Assembly (NCBI GenBank): GCA_002943765.1
Contig: PQWQ01000026.1
Location: 310,001 to 374,000, forward strand
Reading direction: 5' to 3'
From: Psoroptes ovis
Taxonomy: Eukaryota; Arthropoda; Arachnida; Sarcoptiformes; Psoroptidae
DNA: 64,000 nt
The notes below the pieces were generated by a model. That model was not told the DNA's origin and did not search any database. It worked only from the letters and a program-made list of their open reading frames with translations. Shown piece by piece: positions 36,563-47,650 of this stretch (positions are counted from its first letter, which is position 1; the number at the start of each line of letters is the position of its first letter). Made by a program: the position numbers and the translations under genes.

Positions 36563-38102
36563 TAGGTCAACACTATTATATCATAAATGTATGAGAAAAT
36601 TTATAAATATCATCATCATTATTATTATTACTATAATCAATGATAAATTAACCTGCTGCTGATGTTATTATCTTATGCTATTGTTTTGACCATACAAACA
36701 GTCAGTAGTCAGCATCGTAAAAGTCAAAATAAAATGAAAATTCAACATTTTCTTCGAATCTAATATGGAAGAACTATAATCTTGAATATTTTCTAAGAAA
36801 AAAAAAGAAATTTTAAAAAAGATTTTATTTGTTACTGATATTTGACCCTTTCATATTTTCAAATTCATTCTTGTATTGAAATATACACAGAAAAAAAATT
36901 TGAAATATTTTTTAAAAGTTAAATTTTGAAAAAACTGTTATTTCATTGAGATAATAAAATTCATAGAAAAGATTTTTACTTTTCAATAATTATTTTTCCA
37001 TTTTAAAAATTGAAAAAACCAAATCAATCAATCAATCATAAAAGGTCGTAATGTGATTGGCATAAATCATTATTATTCGAAGAAAAAAATCATTTGAAAA
37101 ATGATGTTTCATTTGAAAAAATAATAATGAAATTGAAAAAAATAAATAGATTAAAGGATTAATCTGTGAAAAAATATTTTTTTTATGACTTGAACTTAAA
37201 CCTTCAAAAATCTTGATTACAGAAAAATAAAACAAAAACATTTAAATTGAATTTAGATCAATTGAAAATGAAATTTTTTAAGTTCATATGTTTCGTGAGA
37301 AAAAATTTTCACATGGAAAAAACCTTATCGAAAGGGTTATCGAATGGCAAATCATAAGCGAGAGCAAAAGGTTGAATTGATAATGTAATAATCATATTAA
37401 TTATAATATAATTATTATAATAATTAATTACAATCCTTTCATTTGAGTATTTAATAAGTTGTTTTATAACTTATTTTAGATATACTTTTGTATTTTGTTA
37501 TTAAAGTTTTATTATTTTTTGTGATTTATTTACTATAAAAAATAAATGAATGAATCATCGATTAATCTATTTTAGAATGAAAATAGAAATGGTTTATCAT
37601 CATAAACCATGCACCTTTACAGCAAATGCGATAATTTTAAATGAAAGTGAAAATGAAATTATTTTCATTTTTTTAAAAAATATTTAAATTCTTATCATAT
37701 TTAGATCAAAATCAAAGCTGAGAAAAATAAATAAACAAACAAACGAATGACAAACAATGACATAATCACAAAAAACTTATCAATCAATCATTCGATTGAA
37801 TAAATATTACCTTGAATCATCATGAAAATGATTGATTCAAAGTAATGTTTGTTGTTGTTGTTTTTCAATTATTTTTAAATGAAAATTTGAAAAACCAAAA
37901 TGGTAAAACAACAACAACAAATAATGACTGATTATCAAATTTTTGAAAAAAAAAATTAATGATAATGATAAATATTTGAAATTATCGAAATTAAATTTCG
38001 AAAAAATATTAAATATGAGAACCAAATGAAATGAAATGAAGTGAAACGATGCGAAAATATTGTATAAAACACACAGAAACAAGCAGAAAATTACATTGTA
38101 CT

Positions 38103-39269
38103 TAGAGCTTTCAATACCGGGATACCGGGATCCCGAATACCGGGATACCGGACGATTTTGGTCCGGTATTGAATACCGGTATTCATGCAAAAAATACCGG
38201 TATTTCGGTATTGCTTAGATTGATATAAATTCAATTTTCGCACAAGAAAATTTATTCAAATTGGTTTCAATCAATCTTTTCGAATATAAACGAACAATTT
38301 CTTTGCATTGAAATTTATATAAGGCACATTTATGATTAGCACCGATAATGGCAACTTTGGTGCGATGGCTCATATTATGCGTCTACTTCCTAAGGGCTAC
38401 TTAATAATAATAATCTTTTATTAATCGGTGCTCTGCTCAAGCATTTGTACCTCTTGAATATAATATAAATGAATGGTTAATCAATTGAACTAAATGAAAA
38501 TAAGATGAAAATAAAATTGTAAAAATTTGAAATTAAAATAAAATAATGAAAATATTGGTATGTAATTAAGCAGTGAATGTGTGTATGAATATGGAATGTG
38601 TACTATGTGAGGATGATTTGTACAAATGATATGATAGTTTGCCTATGGTTCACATGTGTTGCGACCGTCTCCAGTACTCCTTAGACGCTAGTATTGAAGG
38701 TATGAATCCTAAGGGCTACTTTCTAACTCAAGTCCTAATTCAATTTTTGCTCACTCAAAAGCGGTGTAAAACAAAATTTTCAAAATAATTATCAGTAATA
38801 GTAGCAATAATAGCAATAGCTTGATAGTGAAAATTCTATTTTATATTTTCTAATTTACTAATCGAAATTTAAAATAAAATTCTAAATTTTGTAAGAATTA
38901 GTAATAATTTTTCTGATATTTTTTATCTTGTGGTGTGTAAATTGTTTAATTTTTTGTTGTTGGGATTAAAACATTGATTAATCAATTGAATTAATAATAC
39001 GGTAAGTTTTTATTTGTATTAATGTAAATAAGAGCGTAATTTATCAACAGATATTGAAATTAATAGGCACAAATTGTCTTATTATAAAATTAAATTTTTA
39101 AAATAAAAAGTTAGAATAAAATATTTGTAATTAAAATCAAAATACGTTTAATAAAAATATGATTGAATTTTTTATTTACAATACCGGTTTTAATACCGGG
39201 ATCCCGGTATTGCAAATTTCCAATGCCGAAATACCGGTATTCAGAAATGGTCCGGTATTGAAAGCTCTA
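38103..39269. mobile_element. Non-autonomous hAT-like DNA transposon, 1167 bp, with exact 8 bp target duplication
   Basis: Begins TAGAGCTTTCAATACCGG and ends CCGGTATTGAAAGCTCTA, a perfect 18 bp inverted repeat fitting the hAT YARNG end. It is flanked by identical ATTGTACT at 38095-38102 and 39270-39277, the 8 bp duplication characteristic of hAT insertion. Both subterminal zones repeat TACCGG/CCGGTA many times, likely transposase-binding motifs. The interior is AT-rich and contains a 15 bp direct repeat TCCTAAGGGCTACTT at 38388 and 38707. No transposase-like frame, so it would depend on a partner elsewhere. The intact ends and duplication suggest a recent insertion. Confidence 0.88.
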
Positions 39270-39277
39270 ATTGTACT

Positions 39278-40622
39278 TGATTTACATTGAAAAATACATG
39301 TTCATAAGTATTTGTATTTGTATATATATGTGTTTTTTCAAATGAAAATGACAAATAATCATCACAAACAAAACAAAAACAAAACAAGACCAGTTAAACT
39401 TGTTTTGTTTTAGTTTTTATTTTTTATTTTTTATTTTTTTTTTTTTTTGGTCACGATACACATACAAAGATATTCTCATGAACAAATGCATACACAAATA
39501 CAGATAACAGGATTTATCATCTTTGTACATCATTGATAATTTAGAGAAATTTTATTTCTGTTCAGTGGTTATGACCTATGAAACACTAAGCATTCGAAAT
39601 AATTCTTGGAAATTTTTTCTGGGCAATAATTTCGAATGATGCTGACCAAACAAACTAACCCGCAAATGACTGACTGACTGACACACACGCAAGGTGTACC
39701 ATGTGTGGTACAAGTTTTTTTTTTTTTTTTGGTCATCAACGCCATTATAATCATTAAATCTTATTTTGTAATCTTATCAATTGTTTCAAGGAATGAAACA
39801 AAAACAACAAGAAGAAGAAATGGTTAACAAATATCTTGTTTTCAATATTTACTTCGACGATGACGACGTCATTTTGACCTGATTCATCATCCATACATCT
39901 ATCCACCAATGGTGATGATGATAATGTTTTTCAATGATCATTCAATGTTTCTCTTACTTTCTTGAATTATCTTTGGTCTCTCTCTCTCTCGTTTGGTGCC
40001 TTTCTCTCGAAGATATTCATCGATTTCGATAATCAGTACTTTCTTATTCATTTGTTCAATCTCTCGGGTTTATACATAGATTTGAAATATGAATGTCAGC
40101 AAGCAAAGATAACTTAACTCTCTCTTAACTCTTATTTTCATTTTGATATTTTTTTTTGGATTTTTTTGAAATGTTAAAGAAAACTGGTAAAACTATTTAT
40201 ATAAATATAAATAACGATAATTATTATGATCATAATGTTATATGAGATATAACAACAACAACAAAATGAAGATGAAATAAATAAATTTTCTTAAAATATT
40301 TTCATGTTTCTATTGGACACATCTTTGAAAAGGCATCTTTGAATATCTTTCTCTATCGGTTTTATTTTTGATTTTATTTTGATTATTTTATTTTGATCAT
40401 TTTAATTAATTTCATTTTGAATTTTTTATATTAAATTTTACCAACGAATAATAATTCATTTTCATTCGTCATTCGTTTGTGTATCGTGTGTGTGTATCTG
40501 TGAAAGATTTTTGAAAAATTTGAAATTTAATAATAATAATTAATTAATAAGTAAATAATCAATAATCAACGAAACATCTAAATTGTGTTTGTGCAACAAT
40601 TGAAAAAACAACAACAACAAAT
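39278..40622. other. Intergenic and presumed 5' flank of the BPHL-like gene
   Basis: No coding exon recognised. Holds T-rich tracts near 39437 and 39715 and short CT/TC tracts near 39970-40010. The BPHL-like 5' untranslated region probably lies in the last few hundred bases. Confidence 0.5.
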
Positions 40623-41584
40623 ATGAGTGAAAAAAAAGCTGATCTTGTACCACAAGATGAAGGTTCAGTCGAAATCAATGGTTTTCCAATTCATTGGCAA
40701 AAATTTGGTCATGGACCACAAATTGTATTACTTATACCTGGTGCATTAGGTAAGTAATGGTATTGTGTTAATGATTTTTGTTCATTTTTCAATTATTTCA
40801 TAATTATTATAATTTATATAATACTTTCTAATAAATAAATAAAGGAACGGTTAAATCTGATTTCTACAAACAGCTAACTGGACCATTAGCATTCGATTTT
40901 AATCGTTATACATTCATTGCTGTTGAATTACCAGGCTGGGGTAAATCACGTCCACCAAAAAGACCATACGGTCTTGATGTTTATGATAATGATGTTAAAT
41001 GTTGTATGAAATTGATGGATCATTTAAATTATCATAGCTATTCAGTGCTTGGCTGGTCTGATGGTGCAAAAGTAGCCATTTTATTGGCAATATTACAACC
41101 ATCGAAAATTCAAGCAGTTGCTGCAAGCGGTATTTATGTTTATGGTAATAAAACAAATATTTTACCATTTTTAAAAACACAAAAAATCGAAACATGGGAT
41201 AAGAAAATGAGAGAAAATTATGAAGAAATTTATGGACCAGAATTATTACAACAATTATGGGATAATCATTGTAATTGGTGTCGAGATTTACAAGCGACAA
41301 TCATGGCCGTACATGCTGCTAAACCTGAATTAAAAGATTTACGTTTCGCTATACACAATGACTTAATGAATGGTCTTGGACGCATACGTTGTCCAGTGTT
41401 GATTATACATGGTGATAAAGATCCATTGATTCCACTGGATCAACCATTATATTGTCATGAACGTATTGCCAATTGTACATTAAGACGTTTTCCTGATGGC
41501 TCACATAATCTTCATCAAACACATACTGAAGAATTTCGACAACTTATCGATCAATTCTTCGAAGATTCTATGGATTTTTTCTAA
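40623..41584 (+). CDS. BPHL: BPHL-like serine hydrolase (valacyclovir hydrolase family)
   Basis: Alpha/beta hydrolase; the human member hydrolyses amino-acid esters and homocysteine thiolactone in mitochondria. Two exons, 40623-40749 and 40845-41584 (intron 95 bp, phase 1), 288 residues, the usual family length. Oxyanion/entry motif IPGALG near residue 40, nucleophile elbow GWSDG with Ser114, acid in HGDKDPLIP (probably Asp235), and His263 in GSHNLH. The GWSDG elbow and SRPP segment are specific to this subfamily among alpha/beta hydrolases. The N-terminus (MSEKKADLVPQ) has no clear mitochondrial presequence, so the product may be cytosolic. It is convergent with the integrase-derived gene, stop codons about 205 bp apart. 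An AATAAA lies at 41764-41769. Confidence 0.88.
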
Positions 41585-41763
41585 ATGATTGATTGAGAAA
41601 AAATCTTAAACGATTATATTCGTCAATCAATTCACAGAGAATTTACAGTTAAAAAATACTCTAAAAAATTAAGTTTTTACTCGAAAAATGAGCAAAAACT
41701 TTAAAATATTATTAAAATTTCAATATTCATTTATCGATTATTGTTTGCATTATTAATTGACAA

Positions 41764-41769
41764 AATAAA
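41764..41769 (+). other. Putative poly(A) signal of the BPHL-like gene
   Basis: AATAAA about 180 nt after the stop and only 21 bp from the stop codon of the convergent gene, so the two 3' ends probably overlap. Confidence 0.4.
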
Positions 41770-41789
41770 TAAATAAATTTTTCATAAGC

Positions 41790-43169
41790 TCACAAATTCA
41801 AGTTTAAAGTTTTTTTGCGCTGCGCTACATCATTTTCACACAATTGATCATAATTGGGGTGACATAAAATATTACAATGATTATTTGATGACTTACATGA
41901 ACATCGATTTGTTTTGCAGCCAGATTTACAGCGACAATGTGATTGCAATGTAAATTCATCACTTTCGCTTGATGTTGTGCTATTCGGATCGAAAACAATG
42001 ATTGCTGAATCATCAAGTGATGATGACGGTGATTTCGAAGTTTTTGATGATTTTAAAATTGAATCAGAAAGTTGCTGAACACAAAATTGTTCCAATTTTT
42101 CTTCAATTAAATCTTCCAAATTAAAGCTATCAGGCAAATGAAAATCTAAACCAAAATTAGGTTTGCGTGAGAAAAAACGTTCATATGGTGTACAATTGTC
42201 TTGTTCATCTTCAATAGTGTTCACTATGAATTGCAATTCTGGAATAACCGAAAACCAATTTCCAATATTACGATTTTCACATAAATTTTTTACAATTTTT
42301 TTAATTAAACCGGCAAAGTCTGTATCATAATCGCTATCAGCTGATTCTTTACCGGTGATAATTTTTAAATTTTTATCATAATATTCTCGTAATTTTTCCT
42401 TAACATTACCAATGAATACCTGTGATGAACCGCTTTCACAGCTCAGTATTTGTGGTGCACCGAAATATCCAAAAATTTCACGTAAAATTTCGGCAATCAT
42501 TGCTGGTGAATCATTTTTTATGGCTTTGAAAACGCAAAATTTTGTTCGTGCATCTTGATATTTCATGATGAAACGATATGAATTGTTGTCGTTACTTTTG
42601 TTGAAATCAGACATATCAATAAATCCGATAACCCATTTAGAAAATTTGGTTGTATCTATTTCCTAATAAAATTTAACAAATAAATAAAATAAAATCATGA
42701 CAATGATTACGGTAATTACTTTAATGTTTTTTTCCATTCTACAATGTTCACAATTTTGTATGAAAATCCGTATCGCTTCCATCGTGATATTCATATATTT
42801 AGATCGAAGATGGTCATACATTTTTTTAACGCCACAATGATTCAATTCATGATGTAAATCATTGAGTATATCAAACAATTCTTCAATATGAACAAAATAC
42901 TTTACATTATCATCATTGCTAATTAAACGTTTTGTATTATCGGTTTTTGATTGTAATAATTTATATTTTTTCAATAAATATTTTTCACGATTATTCAACG
43001 TTTTTTTATCGGTAAATTTTTTTTCTTTTACCCTTGAATATTCATCGATAATTTCATCATAACGATCTTTGGTGAATAAATTAGTTTTCGTTTTGTTTTC
43101 TAATGAATTTTTCAACTCTTCATCAAAATTATATCGATGTTTAGCAGTTAAGTCATTGATTTCAGACAT
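41790..43169 (-). CDS. Domesticated retrotransposon-type integrase gene (KRBA2/SCAND3-like) with CXC-like Cys-rich tail
   Basis: Two exons, 43169-42720 and 42662-41790 (57 bp intron, phase 0), 440 residues. Residues 1-150 include an intact integrase zinc-binding module, His106-x4-His111 and Cys140-x2-Cys143. Residues about 160-330 follow the retroviral-type integrase core as found in KRBA2/SCAND3-like host genes: FIDMSD with the first Asp (166), TKFCVFKAI, FGAPQIL, and the TPYERFF segment. The second catalytic Asp (SDNG in relatives) is Glu226 in CESG, and the third position (Glu in relatives) appears as Asp near 265, so catalysis is doubtful. The C-terminus has CRCKSGCKTNRCSC...C..LCHPN, resembling a tesmin/TSO1 CXC repeat. 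There are no gag, protease or RT remnants and no LTRs, and the intron splits the modules. Host function is unknown; DNA binding is plausible. Confidence 0.75.
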
Positions 43170-43586
43170 TTTTTTTTAATTATCAAAAATTAATTTAAAT
43201 TCATAACAATTAAATCAAGATAATTCAAGATGAACACATGAATCGATTCCGATCGGAAAAAGAAAACAAAATGACCGTTTCCACAGTAATCAGCCCACAT
43301 GAGTAGAAATGGAAAATTTGAAATTCAAAAAAATTATTCAAATTCAAAATTCAAAAAATTTTTTTCAAATAAATTAGTTTATTTCCATCAATGATTGTAA
43401 TCAAATTTAATAAATTAATTTGGCACAAACTTCATTTTTTGTTTTCTATGTTTTTGTTTGATGTTAAAAATTTTGTGCATTTTGATGCCTTGTGTCTGCG
43501 TGATGTTAACAATCATTTCAAAGTTATTTTGATTTTAAAATATGAATAAGAATTTGTGTGTGGAAAATTAATTGATGGCCTAATGT
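43170..43586. other. Intergenic, no gene recognised
   Basis: Separates the integrase-derived gene's start from the stop of the myosin light chain gene, both on the minus strand. AT-rich, with no supportable element. Confidence 0.5.
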
Positions 43587-44488
43587 TTATGATTTTCCTG
43601 CCTCTTCCGGGAACGGGCCAGCCATAACATTTTTGATGAATACTGAAATCATTGAGATTAATTAGAGAATCAGTAAACAAATCACAATTGAAAAACTAAG
43701 AATAATGAAGAATACCTTCATATTTAATGAAACCTTCATCATCACAACCTCCTGCACATGTTTTAATAATTTCTTCAACTTCAGCATCTGTTAATTTTTC
43801 ACCCAATGATAATAATACATGTGCCAATTCAGCTTCCATCATTGTACCATTTTCAGCTTTATCATATACTTTTAAACCTTCAACTAAATCTTCATATGCA
43901 CCAGTATCTTTATCTTTTTTTACTTGACTATAGATTGGTAAAAATTCTTCAAATGTCATGAATTTTTGACCTTTTATAAATTTAAAAATGGAAAAAAAAT
44001 TAATTGAAAACAATTGAAAATAATGAAGTACAATCAGAAGAATGCAATACCTTTTTTCTTTTCCCAACCACTTTTTGTTAAAGCTTCTTGTGTTGGTCGC
44101 AAATCTAATGATCGTAATAAATCACCTAAATGATGATAATCAACTTTGCTTTGACCTTCGAAATCATAGATATCAAAATGATGACGAGCCTCTAAAAATT
44201 ATAAATTAAATTTTAAATGGATTATTAATCGAAAAAATTATTTAAATTTCAATCAATATTCTCTATTAAGTTATGTTGCTATAAATATAATTTGGCAACA
44301 AATATCAAGTTTAAAATTCAACTTTTAAAATTTAAAATTTTCAAAAAATGGAATTCAATTGAATTGTTGGGAAAAAAATGAACTTACTTTCAACTTCTGG
44401 TGGTTTCAAGTCAGCCTAGAGATGATTGAAATATTTGAAAAATTTGAAATCATTACGATATGATTGAAATTATCAATTCACTTACCAT
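43587..44488 (-). CDS. Mlc1: Myosin alkali (essential) light chain
   Basis: EF-hand protein that wraps the myosin heavy-chain lever arm in muscle. Five coding exons on the minus strand: 44488-44486 (ATG only), 44415-44388 (28 nt), 44191-44051, 43970-43716, 43642-43587. Their sum is 483 nt, exactly 160 residues plus stop. The intron lengths are 70, 196, 80 and 73 bp. The N-terminus reads MADLKPPEVEKARHHFDIYD. Exon 4 holds FEEFLPIYSQVKKDKDTG and a C-lobe with KVYDKAENGTMMEAELAHVL, matching insect Mlc1 closely. The last exon ends PFPEEAGKS. Calcium-binding residues in the loops are partly lost, as usual for this family. Myosin alkali light chains of house dust mites are known minor allergens; I make no claim of identity. 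Confidence 0.9.
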
Positions 44489-45620
44489 TGTTTAAGATAG
44501 ATAAATGAATGAAAATGGAACAATTACAGCGAAAAAAAAAACACTTTGAAATTGATTGGTGAATATCGAAAGAAATGAAAAAAATTTGAATTAAAAAAAT
44601 TAAAACAATTCAAACGATTGAAGATATTATACCTTAGAATTTTGATAAACTTAGATTCTAAACAAACAAACCGAACAGGCAGGAAAACAGACACTGGCAG
44701 TGGATTTTTGAAATGATAAATTTTTTTTTTGTTGGTCTTAAACCAAATCAAACAAACATGAAAAAAATTTTAAAATCAAGAATAAATTGAAGGCGCCAGA
44801 TGCTTAGAATGCTTCAAGCTTTTAGCATTATAACACAGTAATTCGGAATAGAAAGTAAGAAATAGGCGTTGTAAGATGCCACGAAATCGTAGACTTCTTC
44901 TTCTTATTCTTATTCGTTTAACATCTAAATCTTAATTGAATTCTATTAATAGGATCTATACGATTCTTTGCATTATCGTATGAATTTTTAATATTTGACC
45001 TAAAATAGTCACCGAATTAAAAATTGATTGCAAGAATTAGTCTTCCAGTGTGTGTTGAATCAACTAATTTTTTTGTTTTAGATCTAAATAATTGAATAAA
45101 GCATTGAAAAATGTATGTAAAGAATTTATTTATTCAACACATTCATACATTATTCATTGTCTTTGAACATATAATGTATGAATGATAAGAATTTCTTAAA
45201 TAGCAATTACAACTTACATAGTTTTAATTTAATTCAATTCAATTCAGCTCAACAAATACAATGTTGGCTTTGATTCAAATATTTTACAAATTTTCTTCAT
45301 TTATTTCTTCAAATGATAATAATAATAATATTTACAAGGTTTCAATTGTGTTTATTCAATGCACTTCGAATGTGATCACATTATATACCTAAATACATAT
45401 GAATGCATATAATTAATATTTGAATAAATTAAATATTTAAGAAAATATTTTTGAAAAAATAAATAAAATAAATTCTTAATTTAGCCAAAATGAAGAATTT
45501 TTCCATGACAAAATATTTAACAATAATATAATCGTATAGAATACCTAAACAATGCCTTTCTATCATATTAACCAAATGATGGAAGAGTTGGTTTCAAAAA
45601 TGATTCAATTCATTCGATTA
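44489..45620. other. Intergenic, no gene recognised
   Basis: 5' flank of the myosin light chain gene and 3' flank of the RPUSD4-like gene. Contains untranslated exon 1 of Mlc1 just right of 44488, of unknown length. No other exon seen. Confidence 0.5.
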
Positions 45621-47519
45621 TTATAATTGTAATTTCAATGATTTCATATTTTGTCGAAAATGATATGGCAATGGTGCTTTAATGAAAATATTTCGTCCAT
45701 TTTTTCCCATTTCGGGTATCATAATCGATAGTGCATGTAAATGCACAGGAACTGTTCGAGCTTTTGATTGTCGAATATGTAATGCCATCAATATATCCGA
45801 TGGTAAACGTTGAGGTGATAAGCTATCCAAATTTGAATATTTATGATCACCAAGTATTGGACAACGAAGACCAAAGCCCAAGTGTACACGTATTTGATGT
45901 CGGATACCTGTTTCAGGTGTTGCCTAAAAATGGAGAAATTCATAAATTAGATTCATTTCAATTAAATTAAGACAATTAATTACCTCTATCAATGTTGCAT
46001 TTCCATTGTTAGATTTAACTTTATAATATGTAATTGCTTTACGTGCTGTACGCCAATTACGTTTCATTCGTATTTCTTCAACCGATTCTGGACATAATAC
46101 CATTCGTTCACGCTTACGTTTACACGATTTTGTTTCGATATAGCCTAAATCAATCGGTATATCAATAATACCTTCATCTTGATCTGGTTTATTCTTTGTT
46201 ATACACAAATATTTTTTAACAATTTTTTGTTCTTTGAATAATTCATTCAATTGTTTGGCTTTTTCTTGTGTTTTTGCCAACAAAAGTACACCAGTAGTAT
46301 CACGATCTAATCGATGCACAGTGAATAGCTTCTCACATTCTAAATGATTTGCTAATTTAGGCAAAAAATGATTTAAATTTATTCGATTCGAAACAACAGA
46401 TTTTGAATCGATCCTATCATCAATCGAACAATCACCAAATGCTCCATGTATTGCAATGCCATATGGTTTGTTTAATGCAACAATGTCTTGATCATTGAAT
46501 AATATTTGTGCTTGAAGCATTTTCAATATTTCATCATTTGTTAATTGCGAAAAATTTGGCACTTGATTCGTCAGCACACGATAACCTTTGGTGTCAAGTT
46601 TTTCTTTGTGAATATAATTCTTAAGAACATCTTCGAATTCTTCACGCAATTTAGGTTGACGCTTGCCTAGTCTTATTTGTTTCAAATATTCATAACCTGA
46701 AATTGATTTAGGTTGGCTTTCATCTTTGATTTGCTCGAGTTTGACGGCCATGATGCGTTCTGAAAGATTTTCTTCGCCGGTCTCATTTGATTTTTTGCTC
46801 GGTGGATCACGCTTATTCTGTTCAAAAGTGATCCAATCTTCAGAGGTCGTGCTATTTTTATCGTTAGTTGATTGGATATTTAGTTCACTTGACAATAATT
46901 TTGAATATCGAAAAACATTATGATTATCACTTGTAGATTTCAAAGAATCATTTTTAATCCCATCATTTTCATCATTGTTTATTGCTTCAAATTTGACTTT
47001 GGATTTTTTAAAACTAGTATTATTGTCACATTTCAATTCGATAGGCTCATCTATTGAGTTTTGATTCATATGATTCAAGACATCATTCATTGTTTTGAAT
47101 ACTACTTCATTTCTGTTATTATTTTTATTCTCAAATTCACCATGATATTTTGGTAGATTTTCAACATCTAAACGTACTTTGAATGAACCAGCAGCTTTCA
47201 TTAGATTATTTATTTTATTTGATGTAACAAATTTTTGTTTTGATCGAATCAATGGACGATATTTTTCGTTGATTTGTTGCAAATATTCATCTTTATTCTT
47301 ACGAGCATATTGACCATGTAAAATTGAATCATCTTCAGCAACATCGATACCAAAGTAATTGTAATTTCCATCATTTTTCTCGTGATCATTATCATTCTTT
47401 GTTAATTTGTCTGATTCATTCGTAGATCCAACAGTTCGTAATTTATTCGTACATTGCCTTGTTGTGCTCTTTAAATTGAGCAATCTTCGAGATAATATGC
47501 GATTCTTGATGTTCATCAT
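45621..47519 (-). CDS. RPUSD4: RPUSD4-like RNA pseudouridine synthase (RluA family)
   Basis: Isomerises uridine in RNA; vertebrate RPUSD4 modifies mitochondrial rRNA and tRNA. Two exons, 47519-45984 and 45923-45621 (60 bp intron, phase 0), 611-612 residues. The RluA catalytic motif HRLDRDTTG places the catalytic Asp at residue 405. Upstream, VALNKPYGIAIHG is the conserved first motif; after the intron, TPETGIRHQIRVHLGFG is the conserved C-terminal motif, so the join is well supported. About 340 N-terminal residues are charged, Asn-rich and not conserved, against a total of about 380 residues in the human protein. The basic start (NRILSRRLLNLKSTTRQ) could act as a mitochondrial presequence. 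The start codon lies only 131 bp after the TTF1-like stop on the same strand. Confidence 0.85.
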
Positions 47520-47650
47520 TTTTAAAAAACATGTGAATTAAATGTCTATAAAAACATAACAAAAAAAAAAAAAAAAAATTAATCATATGATAAAAACAAC
47601 GGTTGTGTTAAAATAGTTCATTTAAAAATCGCACAAACCTTTAAAAAAAA

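Larger units (their letters stand above)
36399..38094. other. Intergenic, no gene recognised
   Basis: VTA1 3' flank with an AATAAA at 36496-36501 and a 23 bp A run at 36540-36562, then AT-rich filler with dense ATTAATTATAAT-type sequence near 37384-37432. No exon seen. Confidence 0.55.

Noticed and set aside
37837..38190. 117-codon minus-strand frame crossing the left end of the hAT-like element
   Set aside because: Its start is made of the TACCGG arrays and it runs into flanking simple sequence; an accident of the insertion.
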